The notes under the pieces: generated by a model
Database searches by the model: none
Told to the model about the DNA's origin: nothing
What the model saw: only the letters and a program-made list of their open reading frames with translations
Source: Phoronis australis
Taxonomy: Eukaryota > Phoronida > Phoronidae
Direction: 5' to 3'
NCBI GenBank assembly: GCA_002633005.1
Contig: NMRA01000390.1
Location: 58,301 to 82,236 of the forward strand
DNA: 23,936 nucleotides
In this document: piece after piece, positions 8,961-20,640 of the stretch
How the letters are laid out: the number at the start of each line of letters is the position of its first letter
Position numbering within the stretch: position 1 is the stretch's first letter
Program-made: the position numbers and the translations under genes

Positions 8961-10950
8961 AAACTGCACATATGCACTTTGTCTGGCGAAGTTCACAAAA
9001 TTCTAAAATTACCAGACTATTCCAGTCACAACTGCCTCTGTGTAATTCTGGTGTGTAAAAGGGGTCCAGCCGCAATGCCAAAACGTTACACGGTCGAAAT
9101 CTCGAGGATCGTTACCATTAAAATATGACAAATCGTAGTATATTATATTTAGGGTTTAGCATGTCGAAAATAATGACAACAGGCAGGCCAATTATCTACC
9201 AGGCTTAGTACAGACCACGAGTGAACACTCATTTCACTTAGACTTGGCGACGCGGCTACCGATGACGTCCGCCAGTCGAAACTTTCAAGCTTATGGCCAA
9301 GAACTGTAGATAGAGAAGGTGTCCCTCAAAATGCAATTTTATGAGTACTCCGGCGGTATAGTATACGGACACCTAAAGTGAGCAAATATCCCCCGGAATA
9401 CCCGTGCGGCTTCAGATCGAAAAATTAGTCATGCACGCACCCAGACTCCCCCAGTTTGGGTGTGCTCGACTGAATTCTGACCAAGTGAACCTTTTGCTAA
9501 CAGAAAAGCTGGAGGACTAAAAAAAACGGGGTACCACCTTCAGTACTGTGAACTGTGCTGGGTGCGCGCATATACATTCGGCGTCTACTGTTATGACAGT
9601 AATGACCAACTTGCCCCTAGGATCCAATATATTTCGCGCAGGCTCACTTCCAACCTAAGGGACCGAAAACTGACGACCAGGAGCAGAGTGTTCTGCAAAC
9701 GTAATTTCTTGCGTAAAAAAGCAAGACCTCGCACTAGTGATCGAAACGCAAGTGCGTGAGTATGCTCGGGAGCCCTCAGCCTGTCCTAGTAAAATACCTA
9801 CAATGATTGGAATTTGTTGAATACACGTACGAGCCCACGGTTTCGTTATATTTAATATGGTAGAAACCATTTTCCCACGTAAGTGGAAGGGAGAGTAAGG
9901 CCTGAAGAAACCAACATTTTTCAAAAAACTATCGATTGTGTTGTCAAATGGTTGCAGCTGTGCCACTTCCAAAATATGCAGAATTGTCTTTCCGAGAGAC
10001 TCGAGTGCTCAGTTTTGGAGGCCATTAAAATGCCGGCCATCAACCCCAAAAATCCGGTAATTTGTAACTGGCCACGTTTTCACCCCATGACTGACAAAGC
10101 CCATCTCATGGTAGTATTGATTATGCTAGTAGGCCCAAGACATAGGCAGGCACGGCCTAGCGAAGCCGAGATCCGAGGGCACTAAAGGGCTAACTTTGAT
10201 GAATAATATCCGACGAAAGATTCTATGTCCAAGCAACCATTAAATTAGTTGTCAAGCGCTGATTTCGTCATCTACCTCCTATTTTAAGAGAAATCAGCAT
10301 TTGATTGCTGTATCACCACAGAGCGCAATATATCGGATCGTTTGCTCTTCCTTAGTATTAGCCGGCGAGAGCGCACACGCAAGCTGTGCATCTGCTCAAT
10401 TCGAAACCGTGGACTCGTGCATTGTGGGACAGAGCTAATGAATTATGGAATTTAATTCACTCTTTCCGTTCCATAAACGAAGATTTCTGCCACAAGAGTA
10501 ATCAAAATTGTTGCGGTCTGCGGAAGTCAAACACTAAACACGTTGTGTGTCAGTGTGTGCATGAACGGGTTCTTCCGGTTTTTGCCTAACAATTCCGACT
10601 CCCGTCTGTTAACTTCGTGTAGTATTTGAGTACGTGAGATGCAGAGTGGCAAATCGAGCATCGTCTTACGCGTATGTAAATTGCAGTTTTAGAAATCTGA
10701 CACTAAAGCAATAAAGACGAAATGGATGTTGACACAATTAGATGAACAGAGAATGAGACTTCAGTATTTCTTGAAATTCTTGTTTATTGAAAATCTAAAA
10801 ACTCAGTTGTTGCTAAATGGAAAAAAAGACACAGATATTGCAAGTTTCGTGCGGCAAATTCATGTCATTGGAAGTTGTGAAGATTTCAGTCCGTAGAAAG
10901 TCTCGAATTTTTCAAACCAAAAACACAGTCACGTAATTATAAAGGTCTGG
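8961..10950. other. No gene recognised
   Basis: Frames at 9562-9759, 9883-10185 and 10386-10589 lack recognisable domains and signal features. The 24-nt motif shared with 7587-7610 lies at 10463-10486. Confidence 0.5.
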
Positions 10951-11203
10951 CGGGCCCATTCCAAGAAAGTGTCTTATGCGTACGTTCATTTTTGACTAAG
11001 TCTGAGATTTGTCTCAACTTCCAAACACTGAAATTTCCAAATCCGGTAAGATAGTCAAAATCAAGACAAAACTTAAGTAAAAAAATTAAGTCAAACTTAG
11101 ATCTTTTTTTGAAATGAATTTGATACATATTTAAGTTTTATCTTAAAATTGACTGAAATTTAAGACTTGTCTTAGCTAAACCAGTTTTCTTGGAACGGGC
11201 CCC
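10951..11203. mobile_element. MITE with GGGCCC-type terminal inverted repeats
   Basis: The left end GGGCCCATTCCAAGAAA (10952-10968) and the reverse complement of 11186-11202 match at 16 of 17 positions. The interior is AT-rich with many short TAAGT/AAGTC/AAGAC motifs in both orientations. It encodes nothing; the minus frame 10937-11128 simply crosses the end. TGG flanks both sides (10948-10950 and 11204-11206), a candidate 3-bp target duplication; CTGG is also possible if the ends are drawn one base in. Termini of this GGGCCC...TTCCA(A/C)GAAA kind are, from memory, common in invertebrate MITEs. The superfamily is not assigned. Confidence 0.75.
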
Positions 11204-12719
11204 TGGACAATATTTTCGTACAGGGGCATGAAATAAACTTTTGTGATCATCCATGGTTTGACGTTAAAATGAACATGTGTCCAAAGCTTTTTACCAAACT
11301 GTTTTTGTTATGCCAATATAAAGCACACATGGGATTCAGTGTCGCCAAGGTACTAAAAGCATGACAGACAGCTATGACAAGCTCTCATTTCGTCAAGGAC
11401 CATGGTCCCCGCTTAAAATGACGCGACAAGCCGACCTACACTGTAGAATGCCTGATTTCAAGCAATAACCAACTGTAAGTTCTTTCAGAGCCCTGGGATC
11501 GTCTTTAATTTACCTTAATTTCACAACGGCAAAGTGGTCTAAATCAAAAATAAGTTTTTGTGATAGCATGCGTTTTAATGGTGACTTTAAAAGAAAGGTC
11601 TCCTTCAAAACGTACGCGTTTTCAGTAAGTCAACAGGTTTCCACCTTGTAACGGGTTGTTCTGTAATTTTGTGGAATGTCTTCGGCCCTCCTGAAACTTA
11701 GTCAACACTTTAATTACTATTTTGTCAAACAAAGAAAACAGTTATTAAGAATATTCAGAAGTGACTTACATGGTCATCTTAAATCAGCCAAAATATTATG
11801 TAAAAGCGTGGGCTATAAAAAAATCTACATTCTCGCCAAACCATTCCTTTAGAATTTTGAATATCCGATGGTAATTTCCGAAAACTGCAGGGATATTGCT
11901 ACCCCTGTATTACAATGGGGAGTGGTCCAGTGACACAGGTAAAATGCCAGGTCAATGTTACAATCACAAAAATAAACTGAAAATTCACTAGGCCATGTCA
12001 GTTATGTGGAAAACAATAATGGGGCTTAATATATCGATAAATAAGTACTTTGTGCTTCTGTTAAGTTTTGAAATCAATAAATGCAACTCAGCGATCGTCA
12101 GTGAAAATCTCTAAGAAGCAAAGGGACCCGGTCGACGAAGTGAGGTGCTCCAACTGCCCTTAGAGTGCATTGCCACCCCTCTCACCCCGTCGACTACAGA
12201 CATTACCTTCAGTATCCCACACGCAAACATTTTTCGCCCACTCCCCCAACCACAGCTGAAGAAAACTTCCGTTACCTGATGAATTTAAACCATCTCAGCT
12301 ACGTATGAAAGCCACAGGATGCTATGATCTGAAGTGATTTTGTGGATTTGCCGTACCAAATGTCCTTTTCCAAGGTGCTGTGCTCTTCATGAAAAATCTA
12401 GGCGATCAATAGACGGGCAGAATTTTCATGATATTAGACGAGGCAAATGAAACTGAACCAAGCTGCAATAGCAGTGAAGAATCTGGCAGGACTAAAACTA
12501 GCGAACGTAGTTTATTGGGGTTAAGCGGGGTAAACAAATTGGTCAGCATCAGAGCATCGACACAGTGATTTTAACGTATCTGTTCTTTGGTTACTTTATA
12601 TTTAGTTAAAACGCGTTTGCTGTGAAAGTGTTGTTATTACTATTTCTAGTTCATTCTGGCAGGCCAATCCCTCGGGCAGACTCACAAGTGACCAATTTTC
12701 TGTACCGGTTCATTTACAA
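11204..12719. other. No gene recognised; one imperfect hairpin
   Basis: GTCGACGAAGTGAG (12131-12144) pairs with CTCACCCCGTCGAC (12181-12194), with two mismatches in 14. Otherwise there is no open frame or repeat that can be supported. Confidence 0.5.
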
Positions 12720-12865
12720 GTGGTTTCATGTGGTACCCCAAATGTTGGAGCTAGCTTAATTTCGGTTGGGGGGAGTGATTTGATACTTAAATATCTAGTC
12801 TGATTCAGATGCTAACAACAGTGAGTGAATCGGAAATGATTGAGATTTTCCAACAGGCCCCAATC
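12720..12865 (-). repeat. Dispersed repeat family, fragment D
   Basis: Read on the minus strand, it shares CACTCTGATTG.GGCC near its start and CTAGCTCCAACATTTGGGGTACCACA toward its end with copy C (13630-13947, minus). Intervening sequence differs or is missing. It is the most diverged member. Confidence 0.45.
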
Positions 12866-12903
12866 AGAGTGTATTTTATCTGCCACGACGGGTCATTCAG
12901 TGA

Positions 12904-12920
12904 TCAGTAGCGTCTACTGA
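12904..12920. repeat. Small perfect hairpin
   Basis: TCAGTAG (12904-12910), loop CGT, CTACTGA (12914-12920). It sits immediately 5' of the 518-bp-period direct repeat and may mark its boundary. Confidence 0.6.
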
Positions 12921-12923
12921 ATA

Positions 12924-13130
12924 ATTTATGATCGACATATGACCCGAATGATAGAAAAATGATACGTGCGTAGCAAGCTCATTACCAGAGATGAAAACGG
13001 GAGACCGAGGTAGGCGAAATAAGGTCATTTTTTATGACTTTTACATACAATTACGAGTAAATATAATGAATACATATAAGTAAAATACAAATGGTAATCC
13101 CTGGTAAGATGGGCAACAACAAAAAAGCCG
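12924..13130. repeat. Direct repeat (518-bp period), copy 1
   Basis: Matches 13442-13632 at about 85% by eye over its whole length, starting at ATTTATGATCGACATA and ending near AAAAAAGC. Inside lies a pair of inverted 11-mers, TTACCAGAGAT (12982-12992) and ATCCCTGGTAA (13097-13107), also kept in copy 2. The copy could be a monomer of a satellite, one LTR-like end, or a duplicated small foldback element. Confidence 0.85.
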
Positions 13131-13441
13131 GCCACGTGGAAGTACGAGGGAACGACGAGAACTGGGAGGTACAGGGTGGGAAAATTAATAAACTTTGGAA
13201 AGTACGACAGTGTGGCTGGAACAAAGGTGAACTGAAAACCAGATTATAATAACAAAGAAAAACGCCTAAAAACACGTGACAATCATCAGCCTATGAGAGC
13301 CAAGAGCTGACAAATACGAAGCATGGAAAATCGACGTGTAGTCCTACACAAAGGAATAATGGAATAGACCGAAATGATGGCCGGGAAAGGAGTGAAACTG
13401 GTCCATATGCCCACATAAATATATTTAACGAGTGAAATACC
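13131..13441. other. Purine-rich spacer between the two direct repeats
   Basis: The plus strand is conspicuously rich in A and G (for example 13137-13185), with no conserved open frame. The minus frame 13051-13275 has no known domain. If the array is satellite-like, this is the non-duplicated part of the 518-bp monomer. Confidence 0.5.
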
Positions 13442-13632
13442 ATTTATGATCGACATACGTCCCGAATAATAGATAAATGATACGTGCGTCGCAAGCTCGT
13501 TGCCAGGGATGAAAAGAGACAGAGGTAGGCCTTATAAGGTCATTTATTATGACTAATACAATTACAACTAAAAATAATAAGTAAATAAAATACAAATGGT
13601 AATCTCTGGTAAGATGGACAAAAAAGCGCCAG
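13442..13632. repeat. Direct repeat (518-bp period), copy 2
   Basis: Second copy of 12924-13130, shorter through small deletions. It keeps the internal inverted 11-mers as TTGCCAGGGAT (13500-13510) and ATCTCTGGTAA (13602-13612). It abuts repeat-family copy C. Confidence 0.85.
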
Positions 13633-13947
13633 TAGTAAGACAGCTCATGCCCATCTTTTGTGGTATCTCGAATGTTTTAGCTAGGGGGCGTTTCGCGCGT
13701 TTCTGGTGGGACTTTTCAATTTGTCTGTCATGGATCATTCCACGCTCAGAGTGGCACCATAATTGTTCATTTTAGTTAAATTGTTGGCCGGTGCCTCGAA
13801 CATCTAATCTAGCTCAAACTGTCCGGTGGTCTCTTTGAATAATCCCCAAGGGCCACAGTCAGAGTGCAGAGACTGGCATACAGATATCCATTTTTGTACA
13901 TCGAGGGTGTACTTTAGGTGCTCCTGTGGTCAAATGTTTGTACCTCG
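13630..13947 (-). repeat. Dispersed repeat family, copy C (minus orientation)
   Basis: On the minus strand this reads, in the same order as copy A, CGAGGTAC, GTACAAAAATGGATATCTG, TTTGAGCTAGATTAGATGTTC, AATGAACAATTATGGTGCC, CATGACAGACAAA and ACATTCGAGATACCACAAAA. It is a single unit without the internal duplication of copy A. The element boundary on the low-coordinate side seems to coincide with the start of the direct repeat. Confidence 0.6.
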
Positions 13948-15734
13948 CTCATCTATCTTAAGTCTCTGGGCTGCCGGTCTAGTAGCACTTTTAAAACACA
14001 CGTAGCTGGGCACTGAGACGAGACCGCCGGGACTGACATGTCGCGGCTGGAACAACAAACCACACTTCAGAAGTCGTGTATTCGCAGCACACGATGTCTG
14101 TTTTCGAAGATTAAACACTAAGTGCTAGGCGATAAACAACCCACAGTCCTCGTAAAATCGCACAGTTTCCATGGCAATTGTCAGACAGGTCTCGCAGTCA
14201 GACACTTTTAGCTTTTTTCGATATTCTACGTTTTAGCTTCATCACAACGTCAAAATGTCAAATAATTTGATAGTAGCTCGTTTCAGAACGACATCCATGC
14301 GTAAATTCTTGTCAGTTGAATGACAAACGACATCGTGAAAAGTCCAATTGAGCTGAAAATTTTCGACGTTGCCAGAAAATCAATTTGTACGAGCTAACCG
14401 AGGTTCTTCATGATCTTCATTAGTCTACTTATTTTAAAATTGATTTGCTCATCTTACCATGAGGCCCTTGGGTTTACTTCAGTGCTGTTTACATCTGAAT
14501 CAACTATCTTACACGAGCAGTTGGGAGTTATTACAACTTTGCTACCAGACAGGTCGATTTTCCGGTATACGTTACTTAGCTCTTGGGCAATTCAGTTAGC
14601 AGTTGAGGATAAAATTCTCATAACGGCAGTCACTACAATACACTGGTAAATCTTGGATGTCGTACTGAGAGCGTGAAACCACAATTCTCGGAAGAAACTG
14701 TTTGCGTAAATTTCATAAGCGGCATGCCCACGGCGTGTTTTGTTGCATCAGTTGGTGAGGGGGGGGGGCGGCTCCTCCAGCCCTTAATCCGGCTATGCAG
14801 TAATGCCTCAAGCAAATGATTGTCGTTTTAAGGCTATCGCCAGAATTCCCGAATATGCCTGATCACATGCAAGTCAATCTTTTGAAAATTAAAATTGAAA
14901 TAACCCATGCGCTTACAAAATTGAAATAGTTTACATTATGTTTTTGAAATATAGTCATCGTCCGGTTGACAAATGGATTAGTAAAAGAAAAGACAAAAAA
15001 ATTAGTTTCAACAATTCTCATGAAAACCATTTAAGTTGATGGAACTCTGTTTTGGTTTATGTCGAGTTATTAAAGGTAATATACGCAGTCTCTATTTTGA
15101 ATTATTTGAGTTTCGAGTATTTGATTTCATCATGACTTTCGGGAAACCTCAGTGCATAGTTCCGAAAAATGCAGATAGGCCAAGCCCACTACGCCGTTGT
15201 GAAGTTTTACAAGTTCAACGCAAATAAGGCGGAAGTACCCCCGCAATCATACAACAGCAACAAATGTTTTTCTATTTGTTCTCGATATCTCAAAGAAAGT
15301 TAAATCATGGAGTCGCACAACCACAAAGAAGGATCCCCCAGGGGAATATTATTTGTTTTACATAGCGCCGTATACACGAGTCCATTCACAGATAATTACC
15401 ATTCACATGCGGACTGAGCTTCACTCAGATGTCAGTTTGATTCAATCTGCTAGGTACCGGGGTTGTCAGTATAACTATTTTGCACTACACGTTAACGCCG
15501 CGCACAAGGCCACTTTTGAAAATCATTGTTACGATTCTTATCTTTTAGGTGGAACCCTTTGTTTCTTGTTTTCAATCCCACGAATTAGCGAAATGGAGTT
15601 CATCGGCTATATTTTTTCAAAAACTTGATTTATTCTAATTTGAAGTTTGCAACTTGGGCTCTATGAACTAATTAGCACTACGTGTGTAATTTTATTGACA
15701 TGGTTAGGTACAGTGCATTTTTAACTAAATGTTA
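13948..15734. other. No gene recognised
   Basis: Frames at 14410-14649, 15036-15227 and 15353-15628 were read and show no domain. A G-run around 14759-14768 followed by GGCTCCTCCAGCCC resembles the end of an interspersed repeat but has no partner here. Confidence 0.5.
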
Positions 15735-16155
15735 TGTAGGACCTGATCGACTTGTCGGTGTACTTAGCCAAATATCTTCGTGACTACAGATTTTAACTGC
15801 CTTTTTAATAAAATTTAAGCACAATTTAAATTGATAACAAAACAACAGTTTCAATAACATGATCAAATTTTACTTGATATAAGTGTTCGAGGTGAAATAT
15901 CAAAAACGCTGTTACAGTTTTCTAAAATATCAGTTTCGTTTCATGCAACGTTAACGATTTTTCATTAAAATCCTGAAAGTCTTATTTTTGATAGCCCCTC
16001 ATGCAAAAATGGATCATTTTCGAAATAGTTTATGCCGTTTTGAAAACAACACATAAATCCTAGAATCTCAAATTTTCATATGAATCCGATCGGCCGTTTC
16101 TGAGATATGATGTTCCGAAGTCTGTCCAATTTAGCCATTATTATTGGGTCCTACA
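15735..16155. mobile_element. PIF/Harbinger-like MITE candidate
   Basis: TGTAGGACC (15735-15743) and GGTCCTACA (16147-16155) are perfect 9-bp terminal inverted repeats. They are flanked by TTA at 15732-15734 and at 16156-16158. A 3-bp TWA target duplication is the hallmark of PIF/Harbinger elements. The 421-bp interior is AT-rich and encodes no transposase. The inverted repeat is short, so a chance pairing cannot be excluded, but the matching TSD raises the odds. Confidence 0.5.
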
Positions 16156-16909
16156 TTATGTTAAACAGCTATTCCGCAGTACAAATAAAGATGAGTAAAG
16201 ACTTAGCGCTTAAAAAGTTTTGTTGGATAGTCTGGTGATCTGATGATGGTGGATATACAAGAGTCTTTGATTGTCGGGTGAGATCACACAGCTCATCAAG
16301 CCATGACATGTGCCGCACACACCTATGTTCCACACGTTTGATTGTTAGCCTGATTCACATCAGATGCTTGTAAAGAAAAGTAAATATTTACGAAATGTTA
16401 TGGAGGTGATTTTTTTCTCTTTGAGGTTAATTGTTGTGACGTTTATTCCCGGTTCACTATACGTCTGGTTGTGAGGTGTACAACATACTTCTATATTCCG
16501 CACGCCCTTCTCCTTCCGCTGATATGCGCTGTAAGTGTCCCAAACATGTAGAAAAATCATCTGCCTGATTTTTGTTAGAAACAAGTGTTTGTCGGATAAG
16601 CTGGAAGACTATCGTAGTGTTCAGATTTTTTCCTGATTGGCTGGAATTAATGACTTGATCGTTGACAAATACACTGTTGAGAGAAAAGACGTATAGTACA
16701 ATTTAGCTAGTTCGTTGTGTGAGATATTTTTAACAGAAATGAAGCGGAAAGAGTCTCTGTTAACGACTGCTGGTAGTTAAAAAATTTTCTGCCGAGTGTC
16801 AATCAAAACTTGATCCCAAAATACCAACGGAACTTGTCATTATGTTAATAAGCCACGCCACTGGTAACAGCTTCAATACTTACTTTTTGCGCCCCATGTC
16901 GGTAGATTA
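16156..16909. other. No gene recognised
   Basis: The minus frame 16360-16584 carries no known domain. The part just before 16910 may be the decayed upstream portion of the reverse transcriptase, but no motif is readable. Confidence 0.45.
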
Positions 16910-17182
16910 ATGTCTCATCTCTTCTGCACTTTTCCTAATGTGTCGTACAATAAGATTTCGTCTTCATTATCAAACGTCTTTGCTAGGTTTCCTCAAGGCT
17001 CAATAATGGCTCTACTTTTAGCGATAATTTACTTTAATGATTTACATAGAGTTAAACGAATGATTGAACGCGTGCACACTGGTGACACTTTTCAAATCCA
17101 ACTCCTAGAGCTACAACGACATCGACAACTACACCAAGAACACTGTTTCTGCAAAAGTTTCGTGAATGATTTCAATTATTAA
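16910..17182 (+). pseudogene. Fragment of a non-LTR (LINE-type) reverse transcriptase
   Basis: Reverse transcriptases of LINEs copy element RNA into DNA at a nicked target. Residues 27-45 of this frame read F-P-Q-G-S-I...L-L-L-A-I-I-Y-F-N-D-L (Pro at 16991-16993, Asn-Asp around 17036-17041). This corresponds to the conserved (G)VPQGS...L..L.F.IYINDL block of the palm/finger region (motif B area in RVT_1). About ten residues later HTGDTF sits where the catalytic YADDT is expected, with the first Asp replaced. The fragment covers perhaps a sixth of the domain, ends at a stop, and no endonuclease or further RT motifs are visible nearby. It is a dead 5'-truncated or eroded copy; the clade cannot be told. 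Confidence 0.65.
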
Positions 17183-20100
17183 CTTTCATTTAGTGTTAAG
17201 AAAACAACATGCACACCTTTTCTCTTCAAGTAGATTAGAATAAAAATTTAATAACAAATTTTGCAGATTTTTTTGAAATATCCATTGAGAATATTTTTCC
17301 TGGAACGTCCATGCTACATAACAGAAACCTGTAACTGATCCTCACTGCCTGAAAACTGAATTCCGCAGACCGTGACTGCCAGCACACGTAGTTCCGGTGA
17401 CTTGATAATCTGATGGTTTAGCACGTCCGCTTCTTCCGGTCGACCTCATTTTGGTGACCATGACTTCTGTCGTATTTACGTCAATACATCAGCATGCTGA
17501 ACCATCATGTCTTTGGAATCGCACTGAGACATCACCGGTCTACACTTTGCCGCCTGGCGACAACGGTAGCCGGAGTTCTGATGATCGGGTGGCCCCAGCT
17601 GTTTGAACTGAAGTGATGGTGTCACCCCAAGCCGTCGTAACAATCACCGCTCTCTTTCTGCTTCTTTGCTGCACATAATCAACTGTATCAACTTCCAAAG
17701 TACTGTGTTGGTACTCCCATGCCACTAGTTTGGGCACCAAGCCACTGTTGTCGATCTTTGCTGGAGTACGCCAGTGTCTCATCAAACCACTTACCTGGGC
17801 ATTTAATCGGCTGATTCACGATTGGGGGAAACTTTTTACGTCATTGTGTTCAAAGTGTTACTTCAACTAAGCCATCAAAATACTGTTTAGAATGTTTTCA
17901 ATAACGAATTCCTCTTGCAGTCGACCTCATCGCGAAAAGATACGTAGAACAACGTCAGTTTTACGGAGAAACGAACCATATTTTCAAACATTATGTCAAT
18001 AACAAATAAAAAACAAGGCAGGACAGGATGTATTACGATTTCCATTCTTTTTCGGATTTTTTTTTCCGGTTTCTCAAAGTCATGAAACAACAATCCACGC
18101 TTTTTTTAGTTTTCTCTGCATTTCGAAAGTTTTCTGCTTCGATTGTTACAATAACTGTGATGAGAACTATTGCTATTCCACTGTTGACCATCATCTGCGT
18201 GGTGTATAGTCTTTTCTATTCTCGGTTTTGCCTTGCTAATGTTTTATGTTATCATTTCCAATGATGACTAACCAACCGTGTTGTAAACCTTATATGCATT
18301 TATGTTCATGTTGTTTGTTTTTATGCTAGTTTTCCGACTGAGTAAAACTTTCTCTCTGTCTCTCTCCTCTGAAGTCGTGAGTTGGAATTTTATTATTTAT
18401 AACAATCATTTCCTTGAAATGTACAGTCTTAAGTTCCCTACTCATTTCTCTAGCTAACGAAGCAGAACTCTAATTAGTGATAATTTGAACACTCTATTTG
18501 TGGCTGAGGATTTGTGGATGTCTTCTGCAAATATAAACCGTGTAATTATCTTGCTCGAGAAAACAAGAGCGAAATGAAAAGCCTCGGGATGTATTTTATT
18601 ATCTTACAATTAGAATAATTTATTTTGACCAGTCCATGAAGCACTGAAATAATTATCGAGTTGAAAAATTAGATTAATTTATGATCACATTTTCACTTAA
18701 AATCTACATTAAATGGACTGAAGACTCGATGACGAACTCTTCTTCTTTGAATTTAAGACTTAGTTCGAGCCTCAAACTAGGCATAGCCCTACCGCAAACT
18801 GTCAGACGTACACGACTTCGAAAAAGATTATTCGATTTGTTACAGGTATATCTTCGCAAGGGAGCGTAATAGGAAGAGTCCAACTTCTCATCAAGAGTGG
18901 TGAGCGCTTTTAGTACACATTATGTCCTGAGGTAAAAGTTGGGAATGAGAATAGACATAAGTCATTTTGAAAGGATCTACAACTCTTACGTCGAAAAGGT
19001 CACTTTTTGACGAAGTCAGTCATACACTATAAAGCATGCGTGCACTCAGCCTAAAATTGGGGGGTCTCGAATTTCTTTCAGGATGTGGACCTTTTACTAA
19101 GATTCACGGGGGGTACGTTCAGAGCTATGAATTGTGCATTTGCCGAATTTTGATAGTTCTTGCTTTTTAGTGGACTTTCATCTCATTTTCTTCTTTTTGT
19201 TTCTCTGAGGCGGACCTTTTTGCCTAGTTCGCCACTAATGAGGGGGTGGGGCTCGTTCGAGCACCCTCTGCCCGGGGTGCGGCATGTAAAGTGTTTTATA
19301 TGCTGAGACCACTGTTGTACTTCGTATATCAACATTATGAGGCATCATTTGAAAAGTTCTTTAATTCTCTCCATGTGCTCAGTTGTATTAAGGACAGTAA
19401 GGGGATATATTTCACTATTCCATCGTCTCACACAAGACAGTTCTTCAAGAATTTTCTCACTCTTTACGGTAATACACTTCACAACACACTGAGGGTCATG
19501 CTTTTTTACTTGTTTGGTTGATTGTTCATTATCGACAACCAACCTAGTTTCTCTGTGCCCTTCATATGGTGATAAATAGCCTCTCTTCTTCCGGTTATCG
19601 CACCAAGCGCCTAAAGTTTGCGCACCAATGAATTAGTGTTATTCGGATTTGTATCAGAAACATGTCGAAGCTTGCTAAGACACCAAATAATACACGATAA
19701 TTGCATAAATAAATCGACAGCTCAGCTGTGGGGCGTATAGCATTTCAGATGGATTCAAACTTATCCACCCACAAAATAAGAATTCAAGGCTTACCTCACT
19801 GCTTGTGCTTGATCTCTCCTCTAAACCGTCTAGCTCCAGAATTTCAGAAATTCCCAAAACGTTCCACCAATAGCACGATCCATTTAGTACACAGCTGACA
19901 ATTAGCGGCATACGAGAGTCGAAGTCAATTCTCGGAAGATGATGCGTACGCATTGTGCAACCGCTCAAGAAAACATACAAAATTATTGACGACCATTAGC
20001 AATCATAGCAACTATTCACGTAATTAGTATTACATCTGCGTAAGTTTGTTTTGCATGGAGTGTAAAGGAACTGGTCTACCAGCTCCGTCGAGTCTCGGCT

Positions 20101-20640
20101 GTTTATGTTCTAAACACCGCAAAAAACAACGATTATCTAGCGTGCTTACTGACAGCCTAAATGAATGACTCCGTGAATAGATAAGTAAAAACAGAGTTTA
20201 TGTGCTCACGATTAGGCCTATTACGTAATTGCGCTTCCCCGACTGTTGGTCAAAGAACGAATAGACCAAAAAATAGTTATTTGACAACCCCGAAGTGGAA
20301 AATACAAAACTTTAATTTCTTCGCTTGTCATCAGTGTTTGGTTGTTGTCAAGACGACATTATTATTGCTAGCCAACAATATTTCAACGAATGCTGGGTCA
20401 TACCAATGAGTATGTCAGTTGTCAGTGGGGGCACTGTGCAAGATGGTAGCGAAGTGTGAGTGTATGGAAGTGCAGTGATTTCAGGCCTCAAGTATAGAGA
20501 TGATCCAGGGCACGTTAATGAACACGATTACGTGAATGAAATGGTTTTACATGTTTGCTTCTATGTGCACTGTATGCGGATGTTGGCTTCCCTCGCCGGG
20601 GAGACACTTGTAACATCCTGGCTAGTAAATTGTGGCGCAA
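17183..20640. other. Long stretch without a supportable gene
   Basis: Several 60-100-codon frames occur on both strands (17540-17785, 17887-18093, 18028-18264, 19246-19521, 19675-19980, 20200-20409), none with a domain I recognise. A CT-rich low-complexity patch lies at about 18348-18371. A weak exon-like segment on the minus strand (19795-19894) ends in a good splice donor. Confidence 0.5.

Noticed and set aside
9883-10185. 100-codon plus-strand frame
   Set aside because: No recognisable domain, signal peptide or homology. The length is expected by chance in 24 kb read in six frames.
13051-13275. Minus-strand 74-codon frame in the direct repeat
   Set aside because: The frame starts inside copy 1 and is not preserved in copy 2, so it is not under coding constraint.
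18028-18264. Hydrophobic 78-codon frame that might be a membrane protein
   Set aside because: The hydrophobicity follows from T-rich codons. There is no family motif and no splice context.
19245-19260. B-box-like GTTCGAGC near 19255
   Set aside because: It is explained by a small palindrome (GCTCG..CGAGC), and no A box lies at the proper distance on either strand.
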